DNA from: Allopontixanthobacter sp034376665
GTDB lineage: Bacteria; Pseudomonadota; Alphaproteobacteria; Sphingomonadales; Sphingomonadaceae
Length of the DNA: 64,000 nt
NCBI RefSeq assembly: GCF_034376665.1
Contig: NZ_JAXMJI010000074.1
Location: 1-64,000, forward strand
Direction: 5' to 3'
Shown: in pieces, positions 1-9,213 of the stretch
Position numbering within the stretch: the first letter of the stretch is position 1
Layout of the letters: every line of letters starts with the position of its first letter
Translations under genes and position numbers: made by a program
The notes under the pieces: model-generated
The model's input: the letters and a program-made list of their open reading frames with translations, nothing else
Databases searched by the model: none
Told to the model about the DNA's origin: nothing

Positions 1-1121
1 TGGCTGCGCTCGGCAGCGAGAACGTCCGCTGGGTCGGCGGCGCCGTGCGCGACACGCTGCTCGGGGAGGATGTTCGCGACATCGACGCCGCTACCCCGCT
101 GACACCGGGCGAAGTGGTCGAGCGCCTCGGTGCAGCCGGCATTCGCACCATTCCCACCGGCATCGCGCATGGCACCGTCACCGCGCTGATGGATGGCGGG
201 AACGTGGAGGTCACCACTTTGCGCCGCGATGTATCGACCGACGGACGGCGCGCAACCGTGACCTTCGCTCAGGACTGGCGGGAGGATGCCGCGCGGCGGG
301 ATTTCACCATCAACGCGCTGTTTGCGCACCCCGAGACGTTGGAAATCGACGATTATTTTGGCGGCGTCAGTGATCTTTCAGCCGGGCGGGTTCGCTTCAT
401 CGGAGATGCGCGGCAGCGTATTCGCGAGGATCACCTGCGCATCCTGCGCTATTTTCGCTTCCAGGCCCGTTTTGGCGCCGAGCTCGATAGCGAAGCGGAG
501 GCCGCCTGCGCCGAACTCGCGGCCACGCTGAAAGGCCTGTCGCGTGAACGGGTGGGATGGGAATTGCAGAACCTGCTCGGCCTGCCCGATCCCTCGCCCA
601 CAATTGCCCGAATGCACCGGCTCGGCGTTCTTCAAGTGGTGCTGCCGGAGAGCGGCCGACACGAAGTCGAGGCGCTCACCGGCCTCATTGCGGCGGAACA
701 GCATTACGGCGTCGCGCCCGATGCCCTGCGCCGCCTGGCCGCCATGCTGCCTGCATTGCCGCAGATTGCCGGCGCGGTTACTACCCGTCTGCGCCTGTCG
801 CGCAATCAGCGGGAACGGTTGGCGTGTGTCGCCGCGCGCGGTCCCGAAGATCGCGAAATCCCCCGCGCCCTCGCCTATCGGGAGGGGACCGAATGCGCGA
901 TCGACCGGCTTTTGCTGACCGGGGGCGATCCATCCAGGGTAATTGGTTGGGGCGCGCCCGATCTGCCGATCAAGGGCGGCGAAATTGTCAGACGCGGGGT
1001 ACAGGCCGGGCCTGCCGTCGCACGAATCCTGCAGAGCGTAGAACGCCGATGGCTGGAGGAAGGCTTCCCCGACGCGGCACGGGTTTCCGCCATTCTCGAC
1101 GAGGAGCTTGCGAAAGAATAA
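1..1121 (+). CDS. cca: CCA tRNA nucleotidyltransferase (5' truncated by window)
   Basis: Class II polymerase-beta-fold nucleotidyltransferase that adds or repairs the 3' CCA end of tRNAs in the cytoplasm. The reading frame is open to the left window edge; read from base 3 it begins A-A-L-G-S and then shows the G-G-A-V-R-D nucleotide-binding motif and, nine residues further on, the metal-binding D-I-D pair, so the true start lies before base 1. About 372 residues are visible, close to the normal length of alphaproteobacterial enzymes, so only a short N-terminus is missing. The later R-R-D-F-T-I-N and R-I-R-E-D-H-L-R-I-L-R-Y-F motifs are typical of the family. A GTG at 45 is inside the conserved motif and is not the start. 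Confidence 0.93.
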   Translation, partial: AALGSENVRWVGGAVRDTLLGEDVRDIDAATPLTPGEVVERLGAAGIRTIPTGIAHGTVTALMDGGNVEVTTLRRDVSTDGRRATVTFAQDWREDAARRDFTINALFAHPETLEIDDYFGGVSDLSAGRVRFIGDARQRIREDHLRILRYFRFQARFGAELDSEAEAACAELAATLKGLSRERVGWELQNLLGLPDPSPTIARMHRLGVLQVVLPESGRHEVEALTGLIAAEQHYGVAPDALRRLAAMLPALPQIAGAVTTRLRLSRNQRERLACVAARGPEDREIPRALAYREGTECAIDRLLLTGGDPSRVIGWGAPDLPIKGGEIVRRGVQAGPAVARILQSVERRWLEEGFPDAARVSAILDEELAKE

Positions 1122-1298
1122 GTCCCCTGTTCGTTATTTCATTGCTTGTTCACACATCCCGCCCTACATGGCCCCCGACGTCCGGCGCATCATGTGGATG
1201 CGCACTCGGCTGCAAGCGTGAACTTCGCCGCACAAAATGGCAGAAGTCCCGTAGCCGACGCACGGCAAGCGTTATTCGCTAAGCTTCCCTTTTCACGC

Positions 1299-1350
1299 TT
1301 GGGTCGCAGACCCAAACTCTGCGCCCGGAATCCCGTCTTTTGCGGGAACC
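1299..1350 (+). promoter_or_regulatory. two hairpins in the helicase leader
   Basis: The 255-bp gap between cca and the helicase contains a perfect 7-bp stem (TTGGGTC / GACCCAA, 1299-1315, 3-nt loop) followed by a CCCG / CGGG hairpin near 1332-1346. Both lie just upstream of the helicase start. They may structure the 5' untranslated leader of the mRNA; that they act as a regulator is inference. Confidence 0.35.
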
Positions 1351-1376
1351 GCACGGCGCGTCCTGAAAGTATATTT

Positions 1377-2867
1377 ATGTCTTATTTCAAACAACTCGGC
1401 CTGGCCGAACCACTTCTTCGCGCGCTGGAAACCAAGGGCTATACCCAGCCCACCCCGATCCAGAAGCAGGCAATTCCGCCGCTGATGGAAGGCCGCGACC
1501 TCTTGGGTATCGCCCAGACGGGAACCGGTAAAACCGCCGCGTTTTCGCTCCCTTCGCTCCATTATCTCGCTGCAAAGCCGGTTGGCCGGTTCCCGTCCGG
1601 CTGCCGGATGCTGGTGCTTTCACCGACCCGCGAACTCGCAGCGCAGATTGCCGACAACATGGAAGGTTATGCAAAATATCTGAACCTTTCAGTCCAGTGC
1701 ATCTTCGGCGGCGTTCCCGCCAACAAGCAGGCCCGTAATCTTGTGGGCGGCACCGATGTGCTGGTGGCCACCCCTGGTCGCCTCCTCGATTTGATCGAAC
1801 AGCGCGCGCTGACGCTGCGCCATGTCGAAATATTCGTACTTGACGAAGCCGACCAGATGATGGACCTCGGCTTCATCAAGCCGCTGGCGCGCATCGCCGC
1901 CATGCTGCCCGAAGACCGGCAGAGCCTGTTCTTTTCCGCCACCATGCCGCAGTCGATCGCCGAATTGGGCAAGCGCTTCATCAAGAACCCGGTGCGGGTG
2001 GAAGTGTCGCCGCAATCGACCACTGCCGAACGGGTCGAACAATACGGGATTTATATCAACCAGGCCGAAAAGCAGGCGCTGCTCACGCTGACTCTGAAGG
2101 CCGGGCTGGATGACAAGACCATCGACAAGAGCCTGGTGTTCACCCGCACCAAGCACGGCGCGGACAAGGTCGTGCGCCATCTGGTTGCGGCCGGCATCAA
2201 CGCCGCGGCCATCCACGGAAACAAGACGCAGGCCCAGCGCACCCGGGCGCTCGACGGCTTTCGCAACGGCAGCGTGCCGGTACTGATCGCCACTGATATC
2301 GCAGCGCGCGGCATCGATGTCACCGGTGTGAGCCACGTGTTCAATTTCGAAATCCCCAACGTGTCGGAACAATATGTCCACCGGATCGGCCGGACAGCCC
2401 GTGCCGGAGCGGACGGGATCGCGATCTCCTATATCGCGGCGGACGAAAAGCCGTTTATCAAGGGCATCGAACGGCTGACGGGGGTGAAGCTTGCCCCGAT
2501 GCCACTGCCGGAAAACTTCCAGATGCTCGCCAGGACGCTCCCGGCACCTGCGCCCAAGCGCTCCGGCGCTGAACGCGCACTGGGCGGCGGCCGCGCAGGC
2601 GGCGGTCAAGGCCGCGGGCGCAGCCATGGCGGCGGACATAGCAGCGGCGGCGGTCAGGGCCGCGGCCGGAGCGACAACCGAGGCCCGCGAACCGGCGAAC
2701 GCAGCGGGGAAAACGCCGGTGGCGGTGCTCGCAGCGGCGGCCGCCGGGATGGCGGACGTGGTCCGGTTACCAACCCGGTTGCCGCAGCCCGCCCGAACAA
2801 CGGCCCGCGCCCAAGTGGCGGTGCCGGCGGAGGCGCACGGCGTCAATCCCGCGGCCGACCCGCATAA
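1377..2867 (+). CDS. DEAD-box ATP-dependent RNA helicase, RhlE-like
   Basis: Unwinds structured RNA with ATP, probably in ribosome assembly or RNA turnover. The 496-residue protein has the Q motif (TQPTPIQ, about residue 23), Walker A AQTGTGKT (46-53), the DEAD box in VLDEADQMMDLGF, the SAT motif and the C-terminal-lobe HRIGRTARAG motif. The last ~100 residues are a low-complexity Gly/Arg/Ser-rich RGG-like tail, typical of RhlE-type helicases and likely to bind RNA non-specifically. The start at 1377 (MSYFKQLGL) is chosen because family homology begins there; the frame is open further upstream to 1146, but that part has no helicase similarity and covers the structured leader. Which RhlE/DeaD paralogue it is cannot be settled from sequence alone. 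Confidence 0.93.
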   Translation: MSYFKQLGLAEPLLRALETKGYTQPTPIQKQAIPPLMEGRDLLGIAQTGTGKTAAFSLPSLHYLAAKPVGRFPSGCRMLVLSPTRELAAQIADNMEGYAKYLNLSVQCIFGGVPANKQARNLVGGTDVLVATPGRLLDLIEQRALTLRHVEIFVLDEADQMMDLGFIKPLARIAAMLPEDRQSLFFSATMPQSIAELGKRFIKNPVRVEVSPQSTTAERVEQYGIYINQAEKQALLTLTLKAGLDDKTIDKSLVFTRTKHGADKVVRHLVAAGINAAAIHGNKTQAQRTRALDGFRNGSVPVLIATDIAARGIDVTGVSHVFNFEIPNVSEQYVHRIGRTARAGADGIAISYIAADEKPFIKGIERLTGVKLAPMPLPENFQMLARTLPAPAPKRSGAERALGGGRAGGGQGRGRSHGGGHSSGGGQGRGRSDNRGPRTGERSGENAGGGARSGGRRDGGRGPVTNPVAAARPNNGPRPSGGAGGGARRQSRGRPA

Positions 2868-2985
2868 GGCGGCAACGCCGCTTGAATTCGTCTGCGGGAA
2901 CCCTTCACCCCAGCTTCAGGTTGCACTGCATACAAGGGTGTCAGTTGCCCGGCCCTCTTTTTGAAGTTAGGGTCGGTCCACTGGT

Positions 2986-3002
2986 CCGGAGAAATTCTCC
3001 GG
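2986..3002 (+). terminator. short hairpin after helicase gene
   Basis: CCGGAGAA-A-TTCTCCGG forms an inverted repeat in the 290-bp gap between the helicase and the next gene. There is no T-run after it, so it may not be a rho-independent terminator. The rest of the gap (2868-3158) shows nothing else recognisable. Confidence 0.3.
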
Positions 3003-3158
3003 TACTGGTGAGCGTATTTGTCTGGTCAAACCAAACGGACCGGTTTCGGGGAAATCCCGTATCGGGAAATATGCGATCCCATCCTGGCCTGCTGCCGTCG
3101 GAATTCTCCCTATTCCGGACAGCAGATCGACGTGTTCAAGTCTTTACGGAGTGACATA

Positions 3159-3680
3159 ATGAAATTCATGAAATTCGCCGCTGCAACCGCGCTGGCACTT
3201 TCGTCGGTATCTGCCTTTGCGGCAGACGGCGAACCTGTAGTCGGCGCAACCATTTACGGCCCCGAGGGTAACGTAGTCGGAACGGTTGAATCCATCGCCG
3301 ACGGCATTGTCACGGTGGATACCGGGAAGCACAAGGCGCCGCTGCCTGCGGACGTGTTCGGGACCAGCGACAAGGGCCCAACCATCACGGTGACCCAGGC
3401 CCAGATCAACGCCATGCTTGACGAGCAGATTGCCGCCGCCACAGCACAGCGCGACGCTGCGCTGGTTCCCGGCGCGATGGTTCACACTGCTGGCGACCTC
3501 ATGCTGGGTACGGTGGAAACCGTCGAAGGCGATGATGTCGTGGTAAAGATCGAAACCGGCCCCGTCGCTATGAAGCGCGAGCATTTCGCGGTGAATCCGG
3601 CCGGGACCCTGATCGCTTTGTTCACGATGGAGCAGATCCAGGCAGCAGCCGGGTCGGCACAGCCGTCAACTGCGAGCTAA
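3159..3680 (+). CDS. Exported protein of unknown function
   Basis: A 173-residue protein with a clear Sec signal peptide (MKFMKFAAATALALSSVSAFA, cleavage near residue 21-22). The mature part holds two similar short segments, one near residues 25-50 (VGATIYGPEGNVVGTVESI) and one near 105-130 (GAMVHTAGDLMLGTVETV), suggesting a duplicated beta-rich unit resembling PRC-barrel-like folds. A good Shine-Dalgarno GGAG lies 8 bases before the ATG at 3159, so this start is preferred over upstream codons in the open frame. It is probably periplasmic. It stands alone, with a terminator following. No specific function is recognised. Confidence 0.8.
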   Translation: MKFMKFAAATALALSSVSAFAADGEPVVGATIYGPEGNVVGTVESIADGIVTVDTGKHKAPLPADVFGTSDKGPTITVTQAQINAMLDEQIAAATAQRDAALVPGAMVHTAGDLMLGTVETVEGDDVVVKIETGPVAMKREHFAVNPAGTLIALFTMEQIQAAAGSAQPSTAS

Positions 3681-3717
3681 GCGCAGACAACCAAACCCGA
3701 TTCAATCGGGTCGCAGG

Positions 3718-3756
3718 AAAAGGGCCGATGTGGAGTTTATCCGCACCGGCCCTTTT
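3718..3756 (+). terminator. Bidirectional rho-independent terminator
   Basis: AAAAGGGCCG and CGGCCCTTTT form a strong inverted repeat between two convergent genes (exported protein and parC). A-run and T-run flanks allow termination on both strands. Confidence 0.8.
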
Positions 3757-3761
3757 CTTGT

Positions 3762-6056
3762 CTAGAACTTGTTGTTTCTCGGGAACCCCTGCGGCGGCAT
3801 CCGGCCTGCGGCGCCGCGCGCGACCTTCCACTGCCACACTTCCTTTTCCGTCCGGGTCCGCCCGCTGTCTCCGCCCATTGCCCAGCTTAGCCCTTCGTCC
3901 AGCGTGAAGGTGATCGCGTCGGACATTCCGCCATCGCGGTAGCGCTGCAGGGTCACGCCCTGCCCGCGGCCCAGGATCGGCAGTTCGTCGAGACTGAAGA
4001 TAACCAGCTTGCGATTATCGCCGACCACCGCGACATGATCATGTTCCGGCGCGATTTCTGAGACCACGACCAACCGGTTATCGTCCTTCAGATTGACGAC
4101 CTGCCGGCCCTTGCGCGTTTCCGCGAGCAATTCGTCGGTTTCCGCTGCAAACCCCTTGCCGTTGGCGGCGGCCAGCAACAATTGGCTCTTCGGCTTGTGG
4201 ACCATCACCCCCACAATCCGCGCGTCGTTCTCGAAATCGAGCATATTGCGCACCGGCTCGCCAAATCCGCGCGCGCCGGGCAATCTGTCGCAGCCGAGAG
4301 TGTAGAACCTGCCGTTATCGAGCGCGATCAGCAGTTTGTCCGTCGTCTGGGCGTGCAGCGCATAGGCAGGGCCATCTCCTTCCTTGAACTTGAATTCCTT
4401 GTCGAGGGGCTCGTGCCCGCTGGCCGCCCGAATCCAGCCCTTGGCCGACAGGATCACGGTGACCGGCGCCTTTTCGATCATTGCATCGAGGGAAAACTCC
4501 ACCGTCGGGGCTGCTTCCGCAATCGTCGTCCGGCGGCGGCCGAGGGTCGTATCCGTGCCGTATTCCTTGCGCAGCGCGTTCATATCCCGTTTGAGGCGGG
4601 TACGCTGGCGGGCGGGCGAGGCAAGCAATGTTTCGAGTTCGTCCTGTTCCTTGAGCAGATCATCCCGCTCGCCGCGCAGCTGCATTTCCTCCAGTCTGCG
4701 CAGGGACCGCAGCCGCATGTTGAGGATTGCCTCGGCCTGCCGGTCATTGAGAGCAAATTCAGCCATCATCACCGGCTTGGGTTCGTCCTCGGTGCGGATA
4801 ATCTCGATCACGCGGTCGAGGTTGAGGAAGGCGATAATATAGCCTTCGACCAGTTCCAGCCGGGCCGCGATCTTGTCCAGCCGGTGCTGCGTCCGGCGCT
4901 GCAGGATGTCGATCTGGCTGGCCACCCAGTGGCCCAGCAATTCCCGTAGGCCCATGACCATCGGAGTACGGGTGGCATCGAGAACATTGAGATTGAGACC
5001 GAAGCGGGTTTCCAGATCGGTCAGTTTATAGATCGATTCCTTGAGCAGTTCCGGATCGACATTGCGGCTGCGCGGCACCAGCACAATGCGGACCGCCTCG
5101 TCGCTTTCGTCGCGGACATCTTCTAGGATCGGCAGTTTCTTGTCCGCAATCAGCTGGGCGATCTGCTCGATAAGTTTCCCCTTCTGCACCTGGTAGGGAA
5201 TTTCGCTGATGACCAGCTGCCATTGTCCGCCCCCCAGCCGCTCGATACCGGTTTCGCGATCTTCCGCCGTTTCGGCCTCGAGCGAGTGGAACCGCCCGCG
5301 CACCCGGAACGATCCGCGCCCGGTTTCATAGGCCTTTGCAATCGCTTCCGGACTGTCCACGATCAGGCCTCCGGTCGGCAGGTCGGGCCCGTGAAAAAGC
5401 TCCATCAACCGGTGGTGTTCGACATGGGGATTGTCGATCAGTTCCAGCGTGGCATCGATCACTTCGGCCACATTGTGGCTGGGGATATTGGTGGCCATGC
5501 CCACCGCAATGCCGCTGGCACCGTTCGCCAGCAGATTGGGGAATGGACCCGGCATCAGCGCAGGTTCTTCTTCCTCGCCATTGTAGGTCGGGATGAAATC
5601 GGCCGCGCCTTCGTCCAACCCCTGCATCAGTAACATGGCGGTGCGGGTCAGCCGCGCTTCGGTATAACGGTATGCCGCGGCATTATCGCCGTCGATATTG
5701 CCGAAATTTCCCTGACCTTCGACTAGCGGATATCTGAGCGCGAAATCCTGCGCCAGGCGAACCATCGCGTCATAGGCGGCGGTGTCGCCATGCGGGTGGT
5801 ATTTGCCGATCACTTCACCCACCACGCGGGCGGATTTCTTGAAATTGTTGGCCGGATCCAGCTTCAACTGACGCATGGTCCATAGCAGCCGCCGGTGGAC
5901 CGGCTTCAGCCCGTCCCGCAAATCGGGCAGCGACCGCGCCGTGATCGTCGACATGGCATAGACAAGATACCGTTCCGACAGAGCGGAATCGAAGCTTTCG
6001 TTGATGATGGAATCGACAGGATCGTCGCCGGATTTCTCAAGATCGATGGTGGTCAT
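3762..6056 (-). CDS. parC: DNA topoisomerase IV subunit A
   Basis: Type IIA topoisomerase breakage-reunion subunit that decatenates daughter chromosomes together with ParE. The 764-residue protein shows the N-terminal winged-helix with DLRDGLKPVHRR (46-56), the quinolone-region segment KYHPHGDTAAYDAMVR and the catalytic tyrosine Y131 in AYRYTEARL. A long coiled-coil tower region follows, then a beta-pinwheel C-terminal domain. The length and the lack of a GyrA-box (QRRGGKG) separate it from GyrA. The residue matching E. coli ParC Ser80 is Thr. It is convergent with the upstream exported protein gene and divergent from the PfpI gene. Confidence 0.93.
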   Translation of the reverse strand: MTTIDLEKSGDDPVDSIINESFDSALSERYLVYAMSTITARSLPDLRDGLKPVHRRLLWTMRQLKLDPANNFKKSARVVGEVIGKYHPHGDTAAYDAMVRLAQDFALRYPLVEGQGNFGNIDGDNAAAYRYTEARLTRTAMLLMQGLDEGAADFIPTYNGEEEEPALMPGPFPNLLANGASGIAVGMATNIPSHNVAEVIDATLELIDNPHVEHHRLMELFHGPDLPTGGLIVDSPEAIAKAYETGRGSFRVRGRFHSLEAETAEDRETGIERLGGGQWQLVISEIPYQVQKGKLIEQIAQLIADKKLPILEDVRDESDEAVRIVLVPRSRNVDPELLKESIYKLTDLETRFGLNLNVLDATRTPMVMGLRELLGHWVASQIDILQRRTQHRLDKIAARLELVEGYIIAFLNLDRVIEIIRTEDEPKPVMMAEFALNDRQAEAILNMRLRSLRRLEEMQLRGERDDLLKEQDELETLLASPARQRTRLKRDMNALRKEYGTDTTLGRRRTTIAEAAPTVEFSLDAMIEKAPVTVILSAKGWIRAASGHEPLDKEFKFKEGDGPAYALHAQTTDKLLIALDNGRFYTLGCDRLPGARGFGEPVRNMLDFENDARIVGVMVHKPKSQLLLAAANGKGFAAETDELLAETRKGRQVVNLKDDNRLVVVSEIAPEHDHVAVVGDNRKLVIFSLDELPILGRGQGVTLQRYRDGGMSDAITFTLDEGLSWAMGGDSGRTRTEKEVWQWKVARGAAGRMPPQGFPRNNKF

Positions 6057-6153
6057 GCGGCACGCCCTATCACCGCCACGGCCTGCCTAACAATGCGGAA
6101 CCTCAGGCTGTCCCCGCCCGTTGGATCAGTGAACGAAAAACAAGGAGTTCAAT

Positions 6154-6696
6154 ATGACGAAACACATCATGATCATTGCAACTAACGGCTTCGAACAGTC
6201 CGAATTGATGGTTCCAAAGGCAAATCTGGAAGATGCCGGGTTCGAAACCACGGTCGTTGGTCTGGAAGCTGGAGAAATCAAGGGGTGGGACCAGAAGGAT
6301 TGGGGCAAGTCAGTGCCTGTCGACAAAACGGTGGACCAGGTTTCCGCCTCCGATTTTGACGGCCTGTTACTTCCAGGCGGACAGATGAACCCCGACATCC
6401 TCCGAATGAACGACAAGGTTATTCATCTTGTTCGGGAGTTTGATCGCGCGGACAAGCCCGTCGCCGCAATCTGTCACGCGCCATGGCTGCTGATCGAAGC
6501 CGGAATCGTCAGCGGAAAGACCGTCACGTCGTGGCCTTCGGTACGGACAGATCTGAAAAACGCAGGCGCCAATGTCGTGGACCAGGAAGTCGCCGAAGAC
6601 GGCAATCTGATCACCAGCCGCAATCCGGACGATATTCCGGCCTTCTCGAAGGCGTTCATCAGCAAGGTGAAGGAAACGGCCAGCCAACCGGCCTGA
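6154..6696 (+). CDS. DJ-1/PfpI family protein (class I glutamine amidotransferase-like)
   Basis: A 180-residue single-domain DJ-1/PfpI protein. The nucleophile elbow AICHAPWLLIEAG contains Cys107 followed by His108, and Glu14 near the N-terminus matches the conserved acidic residue that tunes the cysteine. Relatives include YhbO/PfpI-type proteins, reported as deglycases or general stress proteins; the substrate here is unknown. AAGGAG lies just before the ATG at 6154. It is transcribed divergently from parC across a ~100-bp gap and convergently toward the ferredoxin gene. Confidence 0.88.
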   Translation: MTKHIMIIATNGFEQSELMVPKANLEDAGFETTVVGLEAGEIKGWDQKDWGKSVPVDKTVDQVSASDFDGLLLPGGQMNPDILRMNDKVIHLVREFDRADKPVAAICHAPWLLIEAGIVSGKTVTSWPSVRTDLKNAGANVVDQEVAEDGNLITSRNPDDIPAFSKAFISKVKETASQPA

Positions 6697-6716
6697 TCTG
6701 ATCGAAACGGACGGGC

Positions 6717-7049
6717 TCAGAGGCGCTGCATATCCCGGCTTTCGGGCGGGATATGCACTTCGAGCCCGTCCAGTTCCGCACTGAGTAGGATCTGGCACGA
6801 CAGGCGGCTGGTCCGCGTCACCCCGGCGGCGAGGTCGAGCATGTCTTCCTCTTCCTCGCTGGCGTCTTTCAGGCGGTCGAACCATTCGGTACCGATCACC
6901 ACATGGCAGGTGGAACAGGCCATCTGACCTTCGCAGGTCCCCTCGAGCGGCATACCGGCAGCCTGCGCCGCGTCGAGCAGCGACAGCCCCGCCTCCGCCT
7001 CTGTCTCGGTGATTGCGCCATTGGCGGCGATGAATCTGATGCTGATCAT
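6717..7049 (-). CDS. 2Fe-2S ferredoxin (adrenodoxin/Isc type)
   Basis: Small 110-residue electron-transfer protein with one plant/vertebrate-type [2Fe-2S] cluster. The ligands are Cys39, Cys45 and Cys48 (C-x5-C-x2-C) and Cys85 (LSCQ). The acidic helix DASEEEEDML before the last Cys is a typical docking surface of adrenodoxin-like ferredoxins used in Fe-S cluster assembly or P450 reduction. The ATG at 7049 is chosen because GAGGAG sits 5 bases upstream; an in-frame TTG at 7061 would overlap the previous stop. The gene is only 8 bp downstream of a cysteine desulfurase, so the three genes 9213 to 6717 form a probable Fe-S operon. Confidence 0.9.
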   Translation of the reverse strand: MISIRFIAANGAITETEAEAGLSLLDAAQAAGMPLEGTCEGQMACSTCHVVIGTEWFDRLKDASEEEEDMLDLAAGVTRTSRLSCQILLSAELDGLEVHIPPESRDMQRL

Positions 7050-7057
7050 CTGGCTCC

Positions 7058-8155
7058 TCAAAGAACTCCCTGCGCAGCCGCAGCCGCATTGAGCCTTGTC
7101 GCAGCATCCTCGATCTGGTCCGGCGTCGTATAGCGGCCGAATCCAAGCCTTATCGAACTCTTTGCCGCCGCACTGTCAAGCCCGATCGCTTTCAGCACAT
7201 GGCTCGGCCGTCCCGACCCGCTGGCGCAGGCCGACCCGGCGGAAAAGCAGATGTCCCGGCATTCCGACATCAGACGCGCCACATCCAGCCCGTCGCGCCG
7301 CAGGTTGAGATTGCCGTGCCAGCGCGCATCCTCCGCCCCGTTGAGCGTCCAGTCCGCGAACGCAGCCCGGGCGATCGTCCACAGCGCTTCGATGTGGCGG
7401 GCGTCTTCCTGCATCCGTTCCGATGCCAGCTGCGCCGCAGCCCCGAACCCTGCGCACAGCGCCGGGCTGAGCGTGCCGGAACGCAAGCCAGCTTCCTGCC
7501 CACCTCCGGACATGAGCGGATCAAGCTTTAGCCCGTCCCGCATCCACAGCGCGCCAACGCCCTTTGGCCCATGGATCTTGTGCGCCGAAACCGCGATGAA
7601 ATCCGCCGCGCCCGGGATCGTCATGCGGCCATAGCCCTGCACCGCATCGCACAGCACCAGCGCGCCCGTTTCCCGCGCAATGGCCCCAATATCGGCAAGC
7701 GGATTGATCGCGCCGATCTCGTTATTGACCAGCATGGCTGCGATGACGCCGGTTTGCTTGGTGGCCGCCTTGCGTAACTCTATCAGATTAGCCTGGCCCC
7801 CGCTTCCGACCGGCAGGACGCCGAACTTGCGCCCCTGCGCTTCGACTGCAGGCTTGCAGTCGAGCACCGCAGCGTGTTCCGCGGCAAAAGTCAGCACATC
7901 GCCCTTCGATCCGCGCAGTACGGTGTTGAGAGCCTCGGTCGCGCCGCTGGTGAAGATCACCTTGCCGCCGGGAGGAAACAGCGCCGCCACCCGGTCCCGC
8001 GCCAGTTCCACCGCCGCCGCCGCCTGCCGCCCCATCGCATGGGCGCTGTGCGGATTGCCGAAGCCGATACCGTCGGGCCCGTCGAGCCACTGCAGCATCG
8101 CATCGCGCGCTTCGGGCGCAAGCGGCGTGGTGGCCTGATAGTCGAGGTAGATCAT
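7058..8155 (-). CDS. Cysteine desulfurase (NifS/IscS family), first of tandem pair
   Basis: PLP-dependent aminotransferase class V enzyme releasing sulfur from L-cysteine for Fe-S clusters or thio-cofactors. The 365 residues begin IYLDYQATTP; the PLP lysine is Lys193 in SAHKIHGPKG, and the persulfide-forming loop carries Cys310 in SAGSACASG. The product overlaps the upstream desulfurase stop by 4 bp (start 8155, previous gene ends 8152), indicating translational coupling. Having two divergent desulfurases in tandem suggests either a heteromeric enzyme or different sulfur acceptors; this is inference. Confidence 0.9.
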   Translation of the reverse strand: MIYLDYQATTPLAPEARDAMLQWLDGPDGIGFGNPHSAHAMGRQAAAAVELARDRVAALFPPGGKVIFTSGATEALNTVLRGSKGDVLTFAAEHAAVLDCKPAVEAQGRKFGVLPVGSGGQANLIELRKAATKQTGVIAAMLVNNEIGAINPLADIGAIARETGALVLCDAVQGYGRMTIPGAADFIAVSAHKIHGPKGVGALWMRDGLKLDPLMSGGGQEAGLRSGTLSPALCAGFGAAAQLASERMQEDARHIEALWTIARAAFADWTLNGAEDARWHGNLNLRRDGLDVARLMSECRDICFSAGSACASGSGRPSHVLKAIGLDSAAAKSSIRLGFGRYTTPDQIEDAATRLNAAAAAQGVL

Positions 8156-9213
8156 GCCGCGCGCCTCGCCATATCCAGCCAGACTTCGCAGAACTTCTCC
8201 ACTTCGGTGCGCGTTGTGTTCCAGCCGAAACTTACCCTGATCGTGCGGGACGCCGTATCATCATCGAGGCCCATCGCTTCCAGTACATGGCTTTTCTTCA
8301 GCGTCCCGCTCGAACAGGCGCTGCCCTGCGACACCGCGATCCCGGCCATGTCGAACCGCATCAATTGCGCGCTACCGCTCATGCCCGGCATGGCCAGCGC
8401 GCGAACATAGGGCGTGGCGTCGGCCAGACGGTCCGCCAGCCAGATACCGCCAAGCTTGCGGCAATCATCCGCCAGGGTATCCAGCGGCTCCAGAATGTCC
8501 GGGTCGATATAGGGAATGTTACCCGCTTCCAAGGCAGCCGCCATGCCCATGATGCCCGGCAGATTTTCCGTCCCGCGGCGGTAGCCACGCTCGTGCCCGC
8601 CGCTTGGTGCAAGGATAGAAAAGTCGGTCACCAGCAATGCACCAACCCCGATCGGTCCCCCGAACTTGTGCGCCGAGATGATCGCCATATCGCATGGCGG
8701 CAGGGTAAACTTGCCTGCGCCCTGCGCGCAATCGGCGATCAGCAAACCGCCCGCCCCGTCAACCAGCCGGAAGACTTCTTCGAGCGCCTGACGGTTGCCG
8801 GTTTCGGAATTGATCTGCTGTACGGCGACCACTGGCCGCTCCCGTTGAACCGCTTCGGCGAGCAATTCCATGTCCAGCGAACCATCGCTCCTGACCGGCA
8901 GGCGCTCCGCCTCGGGTGCTGCCGCCAATATCGCATCATGCTCAACCGCACTGACCAATCTTGCGCCGCCTTTTACGCGGCCCAGCGCCAGTTCGGCTGC
9001 CTCGCTCGCGCCGCTGGTAAAGATCACTTCGCCGTCCCAGCCCAGCGCGGTCTTCACCCGTGCGCGGGCGTCTTCCAGTGCCGCCTTGGCCTTTCGTCCC
9101 TCGGCGTGCGGGCTGGAGGGATTGGCCCAGATCGCGAAACCTTCCAGCATCGCTGTCTCCGCTTCCGGGCGGATCGGCGTGGTTGCGGCATGATCGAGGT
9201 AGATACGGGAAAT
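8152..9213 (-). CDS. Cysteine desulfurase (NifS family), second copy, non-canonical start
   Basis: PLP-dependent desulfurase paralogue, 353 residues if read from 9213. The PLP lysine lies in SAHKFGGPIG (about residue 183) and the active cysteine loop is SQGSACSSG. The first ATG in the frame (9150, MLEGF) would drop the conserved N-terminal strand R-I-Y-L-D-H-A-A-T-T-P, which is encoded in frame just upstream. Between the in-frame TGA and that motif there is no ATG, GTG or TTG; ATT at 9213 is the best candidate. Alternatively one C in the CCC run near 9204-9207 is surplus: without it a TTG at 9232 would give M-K-D-E-P-A-H-F-R-I-Y-L-D-H. The gene is divergent from the alpha/beta hydrolase. Confidence 0.82.
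   Translation of the reverse strand: MSRIYLDHAATTPIRPEAETAMLEGFAIWANPSSPHAEGRKAKAALEDARARVKTALGWDGEVIFTSGASEAAELALGRVKGGARLVSAVEHDAILAAAPEAERLPVRSDGSLDMELLAEAVQRERPVVAVQQINSETGNRQALEEVFRLVDGAGGLLIADCAQGAGKFTLPPCDMAIISAHKFGGPIGVGALLVTDFSILAPSGGHERGYRRGTENLPGIMGMAAALEAGNIPYIDPDILEPLDTLADDCRKLGGIWLADRLADATPYVRALAMPGMSGSAQLMRFDMAGIAVSQGSACSSGTLKKSHVLEAMGLDDDTASRTIRVSFGWNTTRTEVEKFCEVWLDMARRAA

Noticed and set aside
1146..1376. N-terminal extension of the helicase
   Set aside because: Open frame only; family similarity begins at 1377 and the segment holds leader hairpins.
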